DNA of 64,000 nt from Cyanidiococcus yangmingshanensis (lineage: Eukaryota > Rhodophyta > Bangiophyceae > Cyanidiales > Cyanidiaceae), in NCBI GenBank assembly GCA_013995675.1, contig VWRR01000009.1:496001-560000 (forward strand), given 5' to 3'. Below, piece by piece: positions 22,443 through 31,917 of the stretch; positions within the stretch are counted from its first letter, which is position 1, and every line of letters starts with the position of its first letter. Both the position numbers and the translations under genes were made by a program. A model generated the notes under the pieces. The model was not told the DNA's origin. It worked only from the letters and a program-made list of their open reading frames with translations, and made no database searches.

Positions 22443-23735
22443 TTAACCACCTTGTGCTGCGACAAGCGCTGGCAATGTAGTGAGTGCCTCTTGCTCGTCA
22501 TGTTTGACTTGCTCGTCGACCCAGAACGATGCCGGTCTTTGCACAAAGTACCGCGGAGCGCGTCGGTAGGCACGCTGTCGCCGGTTCTTCTGCAACAACA
22601 TAAAGTACGGCAAGCAGCATAACAGGACGGAGGCGGTGTTCGAGAGGAGCAACATTACCAAGTCGGTCCACCAGAGTACGGCGCTGCAACAGGGTAGGTT
22701 GGCCTGGACGGCCGCGGGGCTGCAAGGACAGCCAGAGCCGCAACGTCGAAAAGGAGTCTTCCCCGTCGCTGCATTCATAATGAAAATGACCTCTGTGGCA
22801 ATGAGCGAGAGAAAATACGAAAGGAGGACTGCGGCACCAATGATGCCTGCCAGGCCGGTCGCCTCCACCGGTCGTTTCGAGATTCTGGTAAAGGCGACCA
22901 GGACGAGGCCATAGCCACCGACGGATAACCACAGCACCGCTGTCGTGTAGAGACTCACCTCAATGGACACGGAACACGGGGTAGCTCGACGGTAGCGGTC
23001 CGCTGAAATGACGATAATCACTACGAGTGGCCAGATGAAAAGCGCCATGGCCAGCATCGAGACACCGAACACGAAGAGCAACAGACGTTGCAATCGCTCA
23101 CGACTGGACAAGTGGAGATCATGAAAGCGTCCCAGCAGGTCACCCATGTGTCTTCCCAGGCGACCAGGTTTCAAATTGAACGCTAGTTGACGCCAGGAAG
23201 AGCCTCGTAAAATGAGGTTTCTGCCCTGCCAACGCGCTGGTTTCGCAGCAACACGACTACAGGATGATGTCGTCTGCTGCATCTCCTCAACCTGTTGTGC
23301 ATACCAATCAGAGGAAAACAGTTGACGCGAGTTTTGTTCAGGGTCTTTCTTTGACTCAGGTGCTTCATTCGTTGCGTCGATGTCGACGTGCTCGTCATGA
23401 CGCTGGAGTGGCCGTAGTTGCAGACGAGTGTTCTCATGGTTTGCGCTCGCAGCGTACAAGCGCTCTGCGTATTGGTCCAGTGCCAGCTCTTCCGGCTCTG
23501 TTTCCTGCTGTAGCCAGCTATTGTACAAGCGTTTTCGTTGGGCGCGACTTGGGACAATAGACTGCGACAGAGGATGACGATCGATCGCGTCACTCGTGCT
23601 CCCCGTGTCGCCAGCACCAACAAGCGAGACAGACGGAGTGGTCTCCTCGTTAAACGTGTCTACGCCCGTTGAGTCCAGCACTGCATGAAGGTCGATGCGA
23701 GAGCGACTTTGTGGTATGGGTTCTTTTTGCGACAT
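22443..23735 (-). CDS. Unidentified protein with about four transmembrane helices and a Cys-rich loop
   Basis: I do not recognise this family. From the first ATG (23735) the protein has 430 residues. The N-terminal half is polar, charged and probably cytosolic. The second half holds about four hydrophobic helices, beginning LLLFVFGVSMLAMALFIWPL and LYTTAVLWLSVGGYGLVLVA. Between the third and fourth helices is a short Cys-rich loop (RRCGSGCPCSPAAV, then LPCC), which could form disulfides or bind metal. A charged tail rich in Arg follows the last helix. It is convergent with lipin, and its start faces the next gene across a 725-bp spacer. The organised pattern and one open frame support a real gene. 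A multi-pass endomembrane or plasma-membrane location is inferred. Confidence 0.7.
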   Translation of the reverse strand: MSQKEPIPQSRSRIDLHAVLDSTGVDTFNEETTPSVSLVGAGDTGSTSDAIDRHPLSQSIVPSRAQRKRLYNSWLQQETEPEELALDQYAERLYAASANHENTRLQLRPLQRHDEHVDIDATNEAPESKKDPEQNSRQLFSSDWYAQQVEEMQQTTSSCSRVAAKPARWQGRNLILRGSSWRQLAFNLKPGRLGRHMGDLLGRFHDLHLSSRERLQRLLLFVFGVSMLAMALFIWPLVVIIVISADRYRRATPCSVSIEVSLYTTAVLWLSVGGYGLVLVAFTRISKRPVEATGLAGIIGAAVLLSYFLSLIATEVIFIMNAATGKTPFRRCGSGCPCSPAAVQANLPCCSAVLWWTDLVMLLLSNTASVLLCCLPYFMLLQKNRRQRAYRRAPRYFVQRPASFWVDEQVKHDEQEALTTLPALVAAQGG

Positions 23736-24460
23736 TGCCTTGATTTCAGGGCTCTGGTGACGCCACAAACCTGAGTCAGAACGCTCGCGTCTCTCGAGGT
23801 CCGTCAAAGAACGCTGCCGCTCGAGTTGGGTATGGGGTTGGTCTGCGCTGACCAGTTACGTGCGCTCAACGATGCGTCGGTGAAGAAACTGCTCCGCCAT
23901 AAAAGTCGGCAATGTCGAGCCAAGGCCAGCAGGTCGCGCTGACACTTGGCAGGCTTGACGGACCTGAGGAGTGCCCTCGAGGGTCTCTGGGTCCAGTGCA
24001 CCCAACTGTAGACTCTGAACGCTTTCTCGCTCCAGATGCGTTCAAGGTTCGCACCTTGAAAGCGTCAATGGATCGTCTCCAAGTTTTATGCTCGTTTGAA
24101 ACGACCTGGTCACTGACGAGAACCAGCCGAACGCAGTCCCGGTTGCGGACGTTCAGCAGACCATGCCGTTGCCAGTCTCGTTCAACGTACGTTTCGTACT
24201 CTCTTGAACGCGTTGATGCACGCTTTCTGACGCTCGACCAAGCTTCTACAAACGGTTTCGTGCTTGGTTTGGACTCGGAAACCATCACAAGTCTTTTTGA
24301 GGGCAGTTGATTGAGCCGGGCTCGTAAGGCGGACTGTGTTCGTCTCTTGCCGGTTCGCTGAGGTCGCCTGGTCGCTCCTCGAGTCACGACGGCTCCTGAA
24401 CTGGACACAGATCGTTTCAACCAAAAGTTCCCTGGTTCAGTTGGTCTGGAAATAAAGTCA
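23736..24460. other. Divergent promoter region with a hairpin
   Basis: 725 bp between two divergent starts. It contains an inverted repeat at 24041-24060 (TTCAAGG, six-base loop, CCTTGAA), extended by further pairs beyond one mismatch. No gene is recognised. Confidence 0.5.
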
Positions 24461-25831
24461 ATGAGTGAGCCGGATCGGGCTTGCTCGACAATGATGGACG
24501 TACTCGGTTGTGGGAGTCTTGACTTGAAGCTGGGACGTCTCCAACGAACGCCGTCGAAACAGCGCCCCCGAGCCCATGACCGCTTTCGTCAACATGCAGC
24601 CGCACTGGGAGCACTTACGAAACTGAGAGAGGATCTAGAAGCGGATGTGCCAGCGCCCGCGGATCGAAAGCAAGCACCCTTCGAAGGGCAGTGGGACATA
24701 CGCCACTCGGCCTTTGACGCGCACAGCTACCTCTTCGACGTCCACGCAGACTCTAGCCATTATGAACTGGCGCAAGGACTCCAATCTCTACAAGAGCGCA
24801 TCAAGGCGCTGGAACAGGTGTGGACACAGAGTCTTGTCCATTCTTTTCCAACATACTTGACTGCGATGTTCGCACTGCTGCCGGAGCTCGGACTGGCCGC
24901 ACCCTCTACCGATCGAGCGAATACTCTGGAACAACTGCAGCAGAGCATGGAGGAGCTTCATCACGATATCAGCGGCTTAGATCGATCGTACAGGGAACTG
25001 CTCCACAGGATCGGTGACTGGCAGCGCGACACGACCGAACGTCTTGGTGACACTCGGATAGGACTGAGCTGTGGTCAGCTGCTTGTGGCAGTATTGAATG
25101 GGGATGCGAGCGCTGCAGCGCTGGGTTATATTGCTTTGATAGAATCACACGGAAATGCACTGGGAGAAGAATCAGACGCTGGTGTGACGCCTACAGTCGG
25201 GAGATGGGCCAGGACTGCGCAGCGCTGGGCGGAGACGCGCTTGCAATGTCTCCGCTTTGGCGGCCAGATAAGTGGGCGAACCCATCGAGATCCCGGGTCG
25301 CACTTTTGGGAGCAGTTTGATGCTGAAGTACAGCGGCTCTGGACGGAGCGGACATATCCCGCCGACGTGACAAGAGCATGGCACACGTTACGTCTCGAAG
25401 TGGCTGCGGATGTGTTCAGCGATTTTTGCGAAGAGCTTCTCTCCCGAGCAACAGAGGAGATGCTGCAATTCGGCACAGCAGCAAGCGAATTTTTCGCCCA
25501 AGTTCATCCTTTGTGCAGTGATGCTGAGCTGGAACCGTCGCGCGAGGACACCGCTTTGGCCACCAGCGAACTTTGCATGGCCTTGGCGCAGAGTAGTGTT
25601 GCCAAGCTAGGAACGACTCTAGCCGCGTTTTGGCGATACGCCAACTCGATACGCACTCAGACAGATGCAGCGCAAAAGGAGAGCCATGATCTGTTGCCAT
25701 CCGAACGAATGGTCCAGTGCCTAGGTCAGTTCCGAAAACGTCTTGTCGATGCAGTCCTTCGATCAGTACGAGCCTCGAGTCAGGGCGACAAGCAGGTTCG
25801 TGAACCACTGGCTCCGAAATCCGGTCGTTGA
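24461..25831 (+). CDS. Unidentified helical protein, possibly a vesicle-tethering subunit
   Basis: The frame starts at ATG 24461 and encodes 456 residues, nearly all predicted alpha-helical. After a basic leader comes a segment (HSAFDAHSYLFDVHADSSHY), then long amphipathic helices with Leu/Glu/Gln heptads, such as LQSLQERIKALEQVWTQ and LEQLQQSMEELHHDISGLDR. No membrane segment, signal peptide or catalytic motif is visible. The arrangement of a short conserved start followed by coiled coils loosely recalls the N-termini of COG, GARP or exocyst subunits, but I cannot place it in any one family. The long ATG-started frame in a region of short random frames argues that it is real. Confidence 0.65.
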   Translation: MSEPDRACSTMMDVLGCGSLDLKLGRLQRTPSKQRPRAHDRFRQHAAALGALTKLREDLEADVPAPADRKQAPFEGQWDIRHSAFDAHSYLFDVHADSSHYELAQGLQSLQERIKALEQVWTQSLVHSFPTYLTAMFALLPELGLAAPSTDRANTLEQLQQSMEELHHDISGLDRSYRELLHRIGDWQRDTTERLGDTRIGLSCGQLLVAVLNGDASAAALGYIALIESHGNALGEESDAGVTPTVGRWARTAQRWAETRLQCLRFGGQISGRTHRDPGSHFWEQFDAEVQRLWTERTYPADVTRAWHTLRLEVAADVFSDFCEELLSRATEEMLQFGTAASEFFAQVHPLCSDAELEPSREDTALATSELCMALAQSSVAKLGTTLAAFWRYANSIRTQTDAAQKESHDLLPSERMVQCLGQFRKRLVDAVLRSVRASSQGDKQVREPLAPKSGR

Positions 25832-27093
25832 CTCCTTGGATGAAGCATTGAAGCACCTGCTGGTCTCTACGTTGCGTGCGAAAGGCGTGTTCGCACCCTG
25901 GATAGACATGATCGAATGAGGTTGGCTTCGAGCGACGCGACTCTGCACAGAGAACGGGATTGAACCGTTTTCCGAATGGCGGATCGTCATCTCCGAACTG
26001 GTACGTATGCAACTGGGTCGCTCAGTAGCCGAGAGTCGAACGTGAACATGTTCTTCACAGTGTTTTGTAAAGCGAGATTTTGCGAGCTTGCCAGGGTGGC
26101 GACGCCGGTCGGGCGAACGCATAGGCCGTGTCTGCTTCTTCTGATTTGGTGACAACCAATCGGTCCATGCCTGTGATGACCACTCGACATCAATGTTGTA
26201 TCATCGCTGGTTCACAAGATCGTTCAGGGGGATGTTTGCTTTGGAATGAACAGATCTAGAGACAAAGAAACCCTGCGTGTCGCGTCCTACAACACCCTCT
26301 GCCGGTACCGGTCCAACGATGCCGTGCTCGCAGTGCGGTGGAGAATACGCTGCGTTTGGCATGATTCTCGTCGAAATCAACGACCAGTCTCGAGGGAGAC
26401 CGCAAAACAGAGCATATCCCTATTTTTCTGGCGTCGAAAGTGCCAATGATGACGCGGACCTTCTCGAGGGATAAGCGGCGATACAGGATCCTTCAAAAGT
26501 CAGACTTTTTTTCATGAATGAATCGTGGATCGACTTGGCAGAGTCTCCGTTCCAAGAGTCATCAAGCAATGCTTTTTCAGACACAGAGACAAGATGTAAT
26601 GTTTGCTGGTCATCCATTTGAAGTGAAACCAGTGAACAGGACACAACGATTTCTCCACGATCACCGGAATCGAGGAAAGAAAAGTTCGTTATGAAAATCT
26701 CTAGTGCTGCAATCAGGGAAAGGTGAACATCAATGTTCATCGAGTTTGGGCACCTAGCACTGCACTTGGTCTATTCGCGAAACGCTTCCGACACACGTTG
26801 GGCCTGGACTGGACACCTTCATGCAACAGTGATATCTATGGAGAGCAGTCACATCAAGTCTGTTGCGCGTTAGGGCGCGGTGTTGAAACGTTCATCCGCA
26901 GACGCTTGCACATGGATACGATGATACCGTTATGGTCAGGCACATCACTGACGAAGACTCGAGCTTCATGAAAAGGCATCGAGACACTTCTAGGTTGTTG
27001 GTCATTCCGGGAGGCGCCAGGACCAGAACAGGTGAACCAAATGAAACCTTTAGACAAAACGTTATAGCTGAGCCAATGCTTCCCCTGTTTTGG
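25832..27093. other. Convergent intergenic region, nothing recognised
   Basis: 1.26 kb between two convergent genes. Only short frames under about 130 codons fall wholly inside it, with no family resemblance. No repeats or RNA gene seen. Confidence 0.5.
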
Positions 27094-29133
27094 TCATGTC
27101 CAAGACGGAATGGTTGCAAAGCGTTGGATCGAGTGCTTGACGCAGCTCGGTGCGCACGAAACACGACACTGCAGGGCATCGGTGGGTAGTTTTGGGCTTT
27201 TTGCATCCGAGCGCTGCTCCCAGCGCTTCCCATCCGCATCTGTGCCGTACGCTACTTGCCAGGTCTCGCCAGCGGCGTTCCAACCCCAACGACAGCCATG
27301 CGAGCGACGAGGATATTCGGCGTGTTCGCTTGTCTGCACAACTTCGAAATACCACTCGTACCAGGTCTGAGGCTCATCACATAGTGGCAGGAGACGAGCA
27401 TCTACCCCGAACTTGTCCCCGAAACGATACAACGTTGCTGGTTGCTGCGGGAGGCGGTATTCTCCGTGACGCTCGAGCCACCAGTTACCATCCGAGTTGC
27501 GTCGAATATGGGCGTCCTGCCACATCAGCGCCGATATGAATGGAGTGGACTGCATTCGATGAAGTATCGATAGATCAACTGTATGGGGGTTGTGCTCAGG
27601 ATTCGAACTTGCAGACACACTCACTTGATCAAACTCGGGTCTCATGGGCAGGTCAGCTGACGCACCCGAGCACTCTCGGACAACGGATACTCCAGAGGCA
27701 GCTTCGATCCGAGTCGAGTCTCGCAGACACGCTTGAGTGTCAGTGCTTGGGCAAAGTGTATTGAACTCGGCTTGGGGCTGCTGCACCCATGCGGGTGTAG
27801 ATTCCAGCGGAGTCGATACGTCTTGAACGATTGACCACTGAGCGTTCTCTTTCTCGTCATTGGCGTCTAGAATACAGTCGTGAAAATCAATGCCAGCGGT
27901 ATTCCATTTGTGAACCGTTGCCGCCTCGTTCAGATGTCGGCCTGGAATGGACGCTGGAAGCGACGCTCTATGTCGACGCTCCACTCCTTTGGCTACTCCC
28001 CAAGGATACGGTTCCGTTGCATTTTGGCTGCGTTCGCGCAGCACCAACGATGATGAATGAAGATATTTCGGATGATGCGAGCGAAAATCATCTTGTGCAC
28101 TGGGTCGTGCCCAGCCTTTGGCAACTTGCCTCGTACGCTGCCCATTCGCAGAAGACTCGTCAAGCGCTGAGATAAGGCGCTGACTTGAATTTTGAAAGGT
28201 CGTTTCCGTGCGCTCAACGAGGCCGAGTGTCTCGCTCGGGACCTGCTCATTCAGGTCAACGGTACCCGACTCAGACATGGCCAAAAAGGTGGCACCGAGC
28301 GATAGATCATGTAGGTTGGCATAATGGCGACTGTGACGCTGATACCAACGCCTTTCGAAGCAAGCGTCAGTGCTGGCCCATGTCCCTGGCTCGGGAATCT
28401 GTTCAGCCAAAATAGTCGAGGAGCACAACGAGGCACGGATCCCGCTGGGCAGCGACGAAATCAAACATGCACTCGTAGATGCTCTCCAGCTGAGGCGAGC
28501 TGGCTGAACACTCCATGCGAGTCGAGTTTTGGAGCGCCTATAACGATGCCACCAGGACGTTCTCGTGAATGACATGCGTGTGCGACGGACTCGACACGCA
28601 ACCAAGACACCAATCCAGACCAGAAACAGGGCGATGGAGTGAATCACGGGGCGTGAATCCTGCAACCGCTGAGAGGAGCCATCGGAAGCACATTGCCTGA
28701 GAGGCCTGTCACAGCACGTAGACGTCAGGGAAGGCGCACTGTCCTCACTCGAGCAGGGCGATCGTTTCGGGGAACTGCCCAAGTCGTGCGTCCGTCTCAA
28801 TGGCAAATCGTATACGCTGCGCTCCAGGGCGTCAGTCTGGTCACGCACTGCTCCAGCTGCTGTAGCGTAGATGCTGCTCGTTGGCACAGCCAACCAGTGC
28901 TGCTGCTGCTGCTGCTGTCGGTGTCGTGAAGCCTCCCAACGAGATCGCCTCCGCGGTGAACGCGAGCGGGTCTTGTGCAAGCTCTCTCCAGTGCCGCTAG
29001 CGTCAGCGTTATCCAAGGGCCAGTATGTCGCTGCGTTTCGACCATTTCTAGTGGCCAGCCCTCGCACGCCGTACGGATGCCGATGATCAGCCACCACTGT
29101 CTGTTCTTTCATGGCACCGATCGCTGCAACCAT
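27094..29133 (-). CDS. Unidentified protein with C-terminal Trp-rich domain, faintly ESV1/LESV-like
   Basis: The 679-residue frame starts at ATG 29133, with a second ATG at 29113. Most of it is low-complexity and polar, with a hydrophobic stretch (SIALFLVWIGVLVACRVRR) that could be one membrane anchor. The last 150 residues are ordered and unusually rich in Trp, Gly and Tyr: DGNWWLERHGEY, FGDKFG, TWYEWYFEV, then GCRWGWNAAGETWQVAYG and DADGKRWEQ. This spacing of Trp/Gly motifs recalls the glucan-binding domain of the plant starch-granule proteins ESV1 and LESV. That is a resemblance in pattern only, not a proven homology. A poly-Gln tract occurs near the N-terminus (around 28900). It is convergent with the preceding gene and divergent from CSN5. 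Confidence 0.6.
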   Translation of the reverse strand: MVAAIGAMKEQTVVADHRHPYGVRGLATRNGRNAATYWPLDNADASGTGESLHKTRSRSPRRRSRWEASRHRQQQQQQHWLAVPTSSIYATAAGAVRDQTDALERSVYDLPLRRTHDLGSSPKRSPCSSEDSAPSLTSTCCDRPLRQCASDGSSQRLQDSRPVIHSIALFLVWIGVLVACRVRRTRMSFTRTSWWHRYRRSKTRLAWSVQPARLSWRASTSACLISSLPSGIRASLCSSTILAEQIPEPGTWASTDACFERRWYQRHSRHYANLHDLSLGATFLAMSESGTVDLNEQVPSETLGLVERTETTFQNSSQRLISALDESSANGQRTRQVAKGWARPSAQDDFRSHHPKYLHSSSLVLRERSQNATEPYPWGVAKGVERRHRASLPASIPGRHLNEAATVHKWNTAGIDFHDCILDANDEKENAQWSIVQDVSTPLESTPAWVQQPQAEFNTLCPSTDTQACLRDSTRIEAASGVSVVRECSGASADLPMRPEFDQVSVSASSNPEHNPHTVDLSILHRMQSTPFISALMWQDAHIRRNSDGNWWLERHGEYRLPQQPATLYRFGDKFGVDARLLPLCDEPQTWYEWYFEVVQTSEHAEYPRRSHGCRWGWNAAGETWQVAYGTDADGKRWEQRSDAKSPKLPTDALQCRVSCAPSCVKHSIQRFATIPSWT

Positions 29134-30228
29134 CCTCCTCTATAGCGCAGACCAAATCAGATACAGCGTTTCTCGGTGCAGTGGCCCAATACCAAACCAA
29201 GCAACGTGTCCACGCAACGGTCGTACGATACCAATGCAGCTCAACGAAGCCTGCAACGCATCATCCGGAACGACTCCGGGCTCGAGGCGGCCGCGAAAAC
29301 GTTCTGCGATGCGCGCGTTCTCGTCACGGCCTCTGAATCAGTAACGGTCCCCGGGGGGATCGGCAGCGACGGTTCCGTGTTCTCGTCATGATGCACGATC
29401 GATCAGCGATCTAGCCAGCGAGCCAACTACCTCGATCACGACTCGGATTGCTCATCAGAAAATATCGATTTGCGATCGACCTGGATCCAACGTCTTTCCT
29501 GTTGACAATGCGTTGGCGTGATTGATGGCCATTCGGCAACGATCGCGAAGGATTCCAGACTCATTTGGATGCGTTCTATGACGCATTGGTATATATTGGG
29601 ATCGTATGGATTGGATCGACTCGTTCTTGTTTGATCCGTACCGTGCATCATCATTGCATTCAGTGCACCTGTCAGTGTGTACAGAACGCAACCCCCTTTT
29701 GATCGCTGGAAGCATCGCGGATGCAACGCTTGTCGGTATCGAGTCGAGTCGATACACGCTTCTGATGGGACGCTCATAGTCGCCAAGGGTCTCGGCGATA
29801 CAGCAACGAGCGACTTGATGGTTGCTGGTCGAAGAACCCGCGTATTCCCCATCAAGCATTGTATCTGGTACCAGATTTGGAATACGCCTCTCATGCGAGT
29901 TGCTTGCCTTGTGCGTCGATCAAGTGACACCATGAAATTTCGGCGTACTGGGCCATGCTGCATCGCTCGCACACTTGTCCGAGTCATAGCCACATGTCGA
30001 TTGCCACAGTCCATGGAATAGGTGACCCAATAACATCGATCGTGAACGAGTGCCCACAAACGTTACGTATCGATTGTGGTTGTGCTGCTCTCAAATAAAA
30101 TTGTGATCCTCTCACTTGATCGATCATAGCATCCATGCTTGCATATCGGGCGGTTTCGAAGTGTACGTCCGTGCGAACGCCTCTATCTCCAAACAGTGTT
30201 GGTTGTTTTCGGATGACGCACCCTGGAT
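29134..30228. other. Divergent intergenic region upstream of CSN5
   Basis: 1.1 kb with the promoters of two divergent genes. An inverted repeat GTATCGA/TCGATAC occurs near 29738-29757. One minus frame (29436-30059) is open for about 207 codons but has no ATG-led family resemblance. Nothing else recognised. Confidence 0.5.
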
Positions 30229-31497
30229 ATGCTCAGTGAAGGGGACTACGCGGGAGGCTGGGTTTGTCTACCGAGAGCAAGTTCTCGAACGACGAGTGCA
30301 CAGTCGTGGCCTGGGGAGAAGCACGCTGAGACGTTAGCACCAACGCAAGCCGAGTCGTTCCGAAACGTCTTTGTTTCGCTGCTGGCGCTCACCCAGGTCG
30401 CTGCGCACTGCTTTGCTGAAGGCGTTGAGACTGAAGTGTGCGGACTTTTATGGGGGTTTGTGCCTCCCGGAGCTGCCACTCACGTGGTCGTCGTCTGTGA
30501 CGCCACTGCAATACCGGGTTCGGCTCCAGAGGCGACCACGATACCCTTGCCGAACGTGACAACGCAGGCCAACTGGCCGACCCATGGCTTACAGTTAGAT
30601 ATCGGGGAACGCGACCGCCTGCGTGTGGTTGGCTGGTATCGTACCCATCCTGGCTATGGCTGTTGGCTCACTCGAGTGGAGCAAGCCAGCCAGGCAGCCG
30701 GCCAAGAGGTGCAAGAGCCCTGGATAGCCATTATTGTGGATCCGTTACAGAGTCGTCGTATTGGCCGAGTGGCGTTACGCGCTTTCCGGGTCTATCCGCA
30801 GGGGTTCCAGCCCCCAATGCAGGAGTCTGGGCACAACCTATTCACAAGCGAATCGATTCCACTTAATTTTCTGGATGAATATGCTCGTGAAGTCTCGTCT
30901 TGCTATGAGTTGAGGGTACGCTACTACGGCACCGAGGCCGATGCATCGATCTCCGCGTGGATCGAGCAGCACGATTGGCCCTGCGTTCTGTCAGCCTCAA
31001 ATATGGCCACGAGTCGCGCTTTCATGGTCAAATCCCTGGAAGATCTCGTTGGCAAGACTGAAGCCGCCGAGGTGGCCATTCGGCAACTGATAAGTGCACG
31101 ACTACACGCAGACAAGGCGACGGAGAGCCCCAGCGAGACAACTGCGGGACAGGAAAGCCTCCTGGATATTGCGCAAGGACCAGCTTCCTTTGCAGACGAT
31201 GAACGGCAAATGGACGACGCATTGGGCAGTCGCTCTACATCAGGTCCGATGCCATCATCATCCGCACTTGGTGCAAAGCGTCATGCATCGTCGCTGCCGC
31301 CCTTGTCACCAGGCATCGGCCGTCGAATGTCTCAACCGCGCTCAAGCGAGATGCATTCCCAGAAGAATACGATGATCAGTGCAGCGGCGACCAATGTCTC
31401 GGAGCGGATGGAGCGTTTGGCCGCGGACGCGCGCGCTATTTATGCGGATTACGCCCGCATGCTGCTACGGGAGGCCCTCAAGGAGGCTCTGTTTTAA
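30229..31497 (+). CDS. CSN5: COP9 signalosome subunit 5 (CSN5/JAB1) with degenerate JAMM site
   Basis: CSN5 is normally the zinc isopeptidase of the COP9 signalosome, removing NEDD8 from cullins. The frame starts at ATG 30229 and encodes 422 residues. The MPN+ domain is clear: TEVCGLLWGF, VGWYRTHPGYGCWLTRVE, then QEPWIAIIVDPLQS and ALRAFRVYPQGFQPP. The YPxGFxPP stretch and the Q-E-P block are CSN5 traits, not RPN11. The JAMM core should read H-S-H-P-x6-S-x2-D. Here it reads R-T-H-P-x6-T-x2-E: the first zinc His is Arg (residue 138), the Ser is Thr and the Asp is Glu. The distal Glu is kept. Deneddylase activity is therefore unlikely, and a structural role is inferred. The C-terminal half is low-complexity and ends in a helix. 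Confidence 0.85.
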   Translation: MLSEGDYAGGWVCLPRASSRTTSAQSWPGEKHAETLAPTQAESFRNVFVSLLALTQVAAHCFAEGVETEVCGLLWGFVPPGAATHVVVVCDATAIPGSAPEATTIPLPNVTTQANWPTHGLQLDIGERDRLRVVGWYRTHPGYGCWLTRVEQASQAAGQEVQEPWIAIIVDPLQSRRIGRVALRAFRVYPQGFQPPMQESGHNLFTSESIPLNFLDEYAREVSSCYELRVRYYGTEADASISAWIEQHDWPCVLSASNMATSRAFMVKSLEDLVGKTEAAEVAIRQLISARLHADKATESPSETTAGQESLLDIAQGPASFADDERQMDDALGSRSTSGPMPSSSALGAKRHASSLPPLSPGIGRRMSQPRSSEMHSQKNTMISAAATNVSERMERLAADARAIYADYARMLLREALKEALF

Positions 31498-31917
31498 ATC
31501 GACTCCAAAAGCACCAAGACTCTATGAACGATAACCGGAGTATTTGCGCCAGGACCGAGATCTTGAGCAGCGAATGACTCGTGGTTGGCGCTCGAAGGCC
31601 AAGGTCTGGAATTCGAAGCGTCTCGACTATGCCCCCCATTCATGATGCATGGGTCGATATCGATCATCTGAAAGCACCTATTCGTTGCGAAACATCAATG
31701 AGGTGTTCTGCATAAACCTAGTTCGAGGCATGGGTGATCAAGTGGGTTCCGAGCATGCTCTGGAACAGCGAGCAACACTTGCTCTTGCTCGAATCATGAG
31801 CGCATGGCTGATTGAGCCATCGAGGCTGAGAGCCGGAATCCATGCCCTACAAAGTGTGTTCTACGGATCGATTCATCACAATCGAACGAGATTCATCGTG
31901 GAGCAGTCCGTGCTTCT
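31498..31917. other. Convergent spacer between CSN5 and metaxin
   Basis: 420 bp holding two 3' ends. One 90-codon plus-strand frame (31649-31921) has no resemblance to any family and is probably chance. Confidence 0.5.

Noticed and set aside
24036-24066. Hairpin at 24041-24060 as a terminator or small RNA
   Set aside because: Seven base pairs plus a mismatch in a divergent promoter region, with no T-run or conserved box; noted only as an inverted repeat.
29436-30059. 207-codon minus frame upstream of CSN5
   Set aside because: No domain, odd composition, and it fills the promoter region of two divergent genes.
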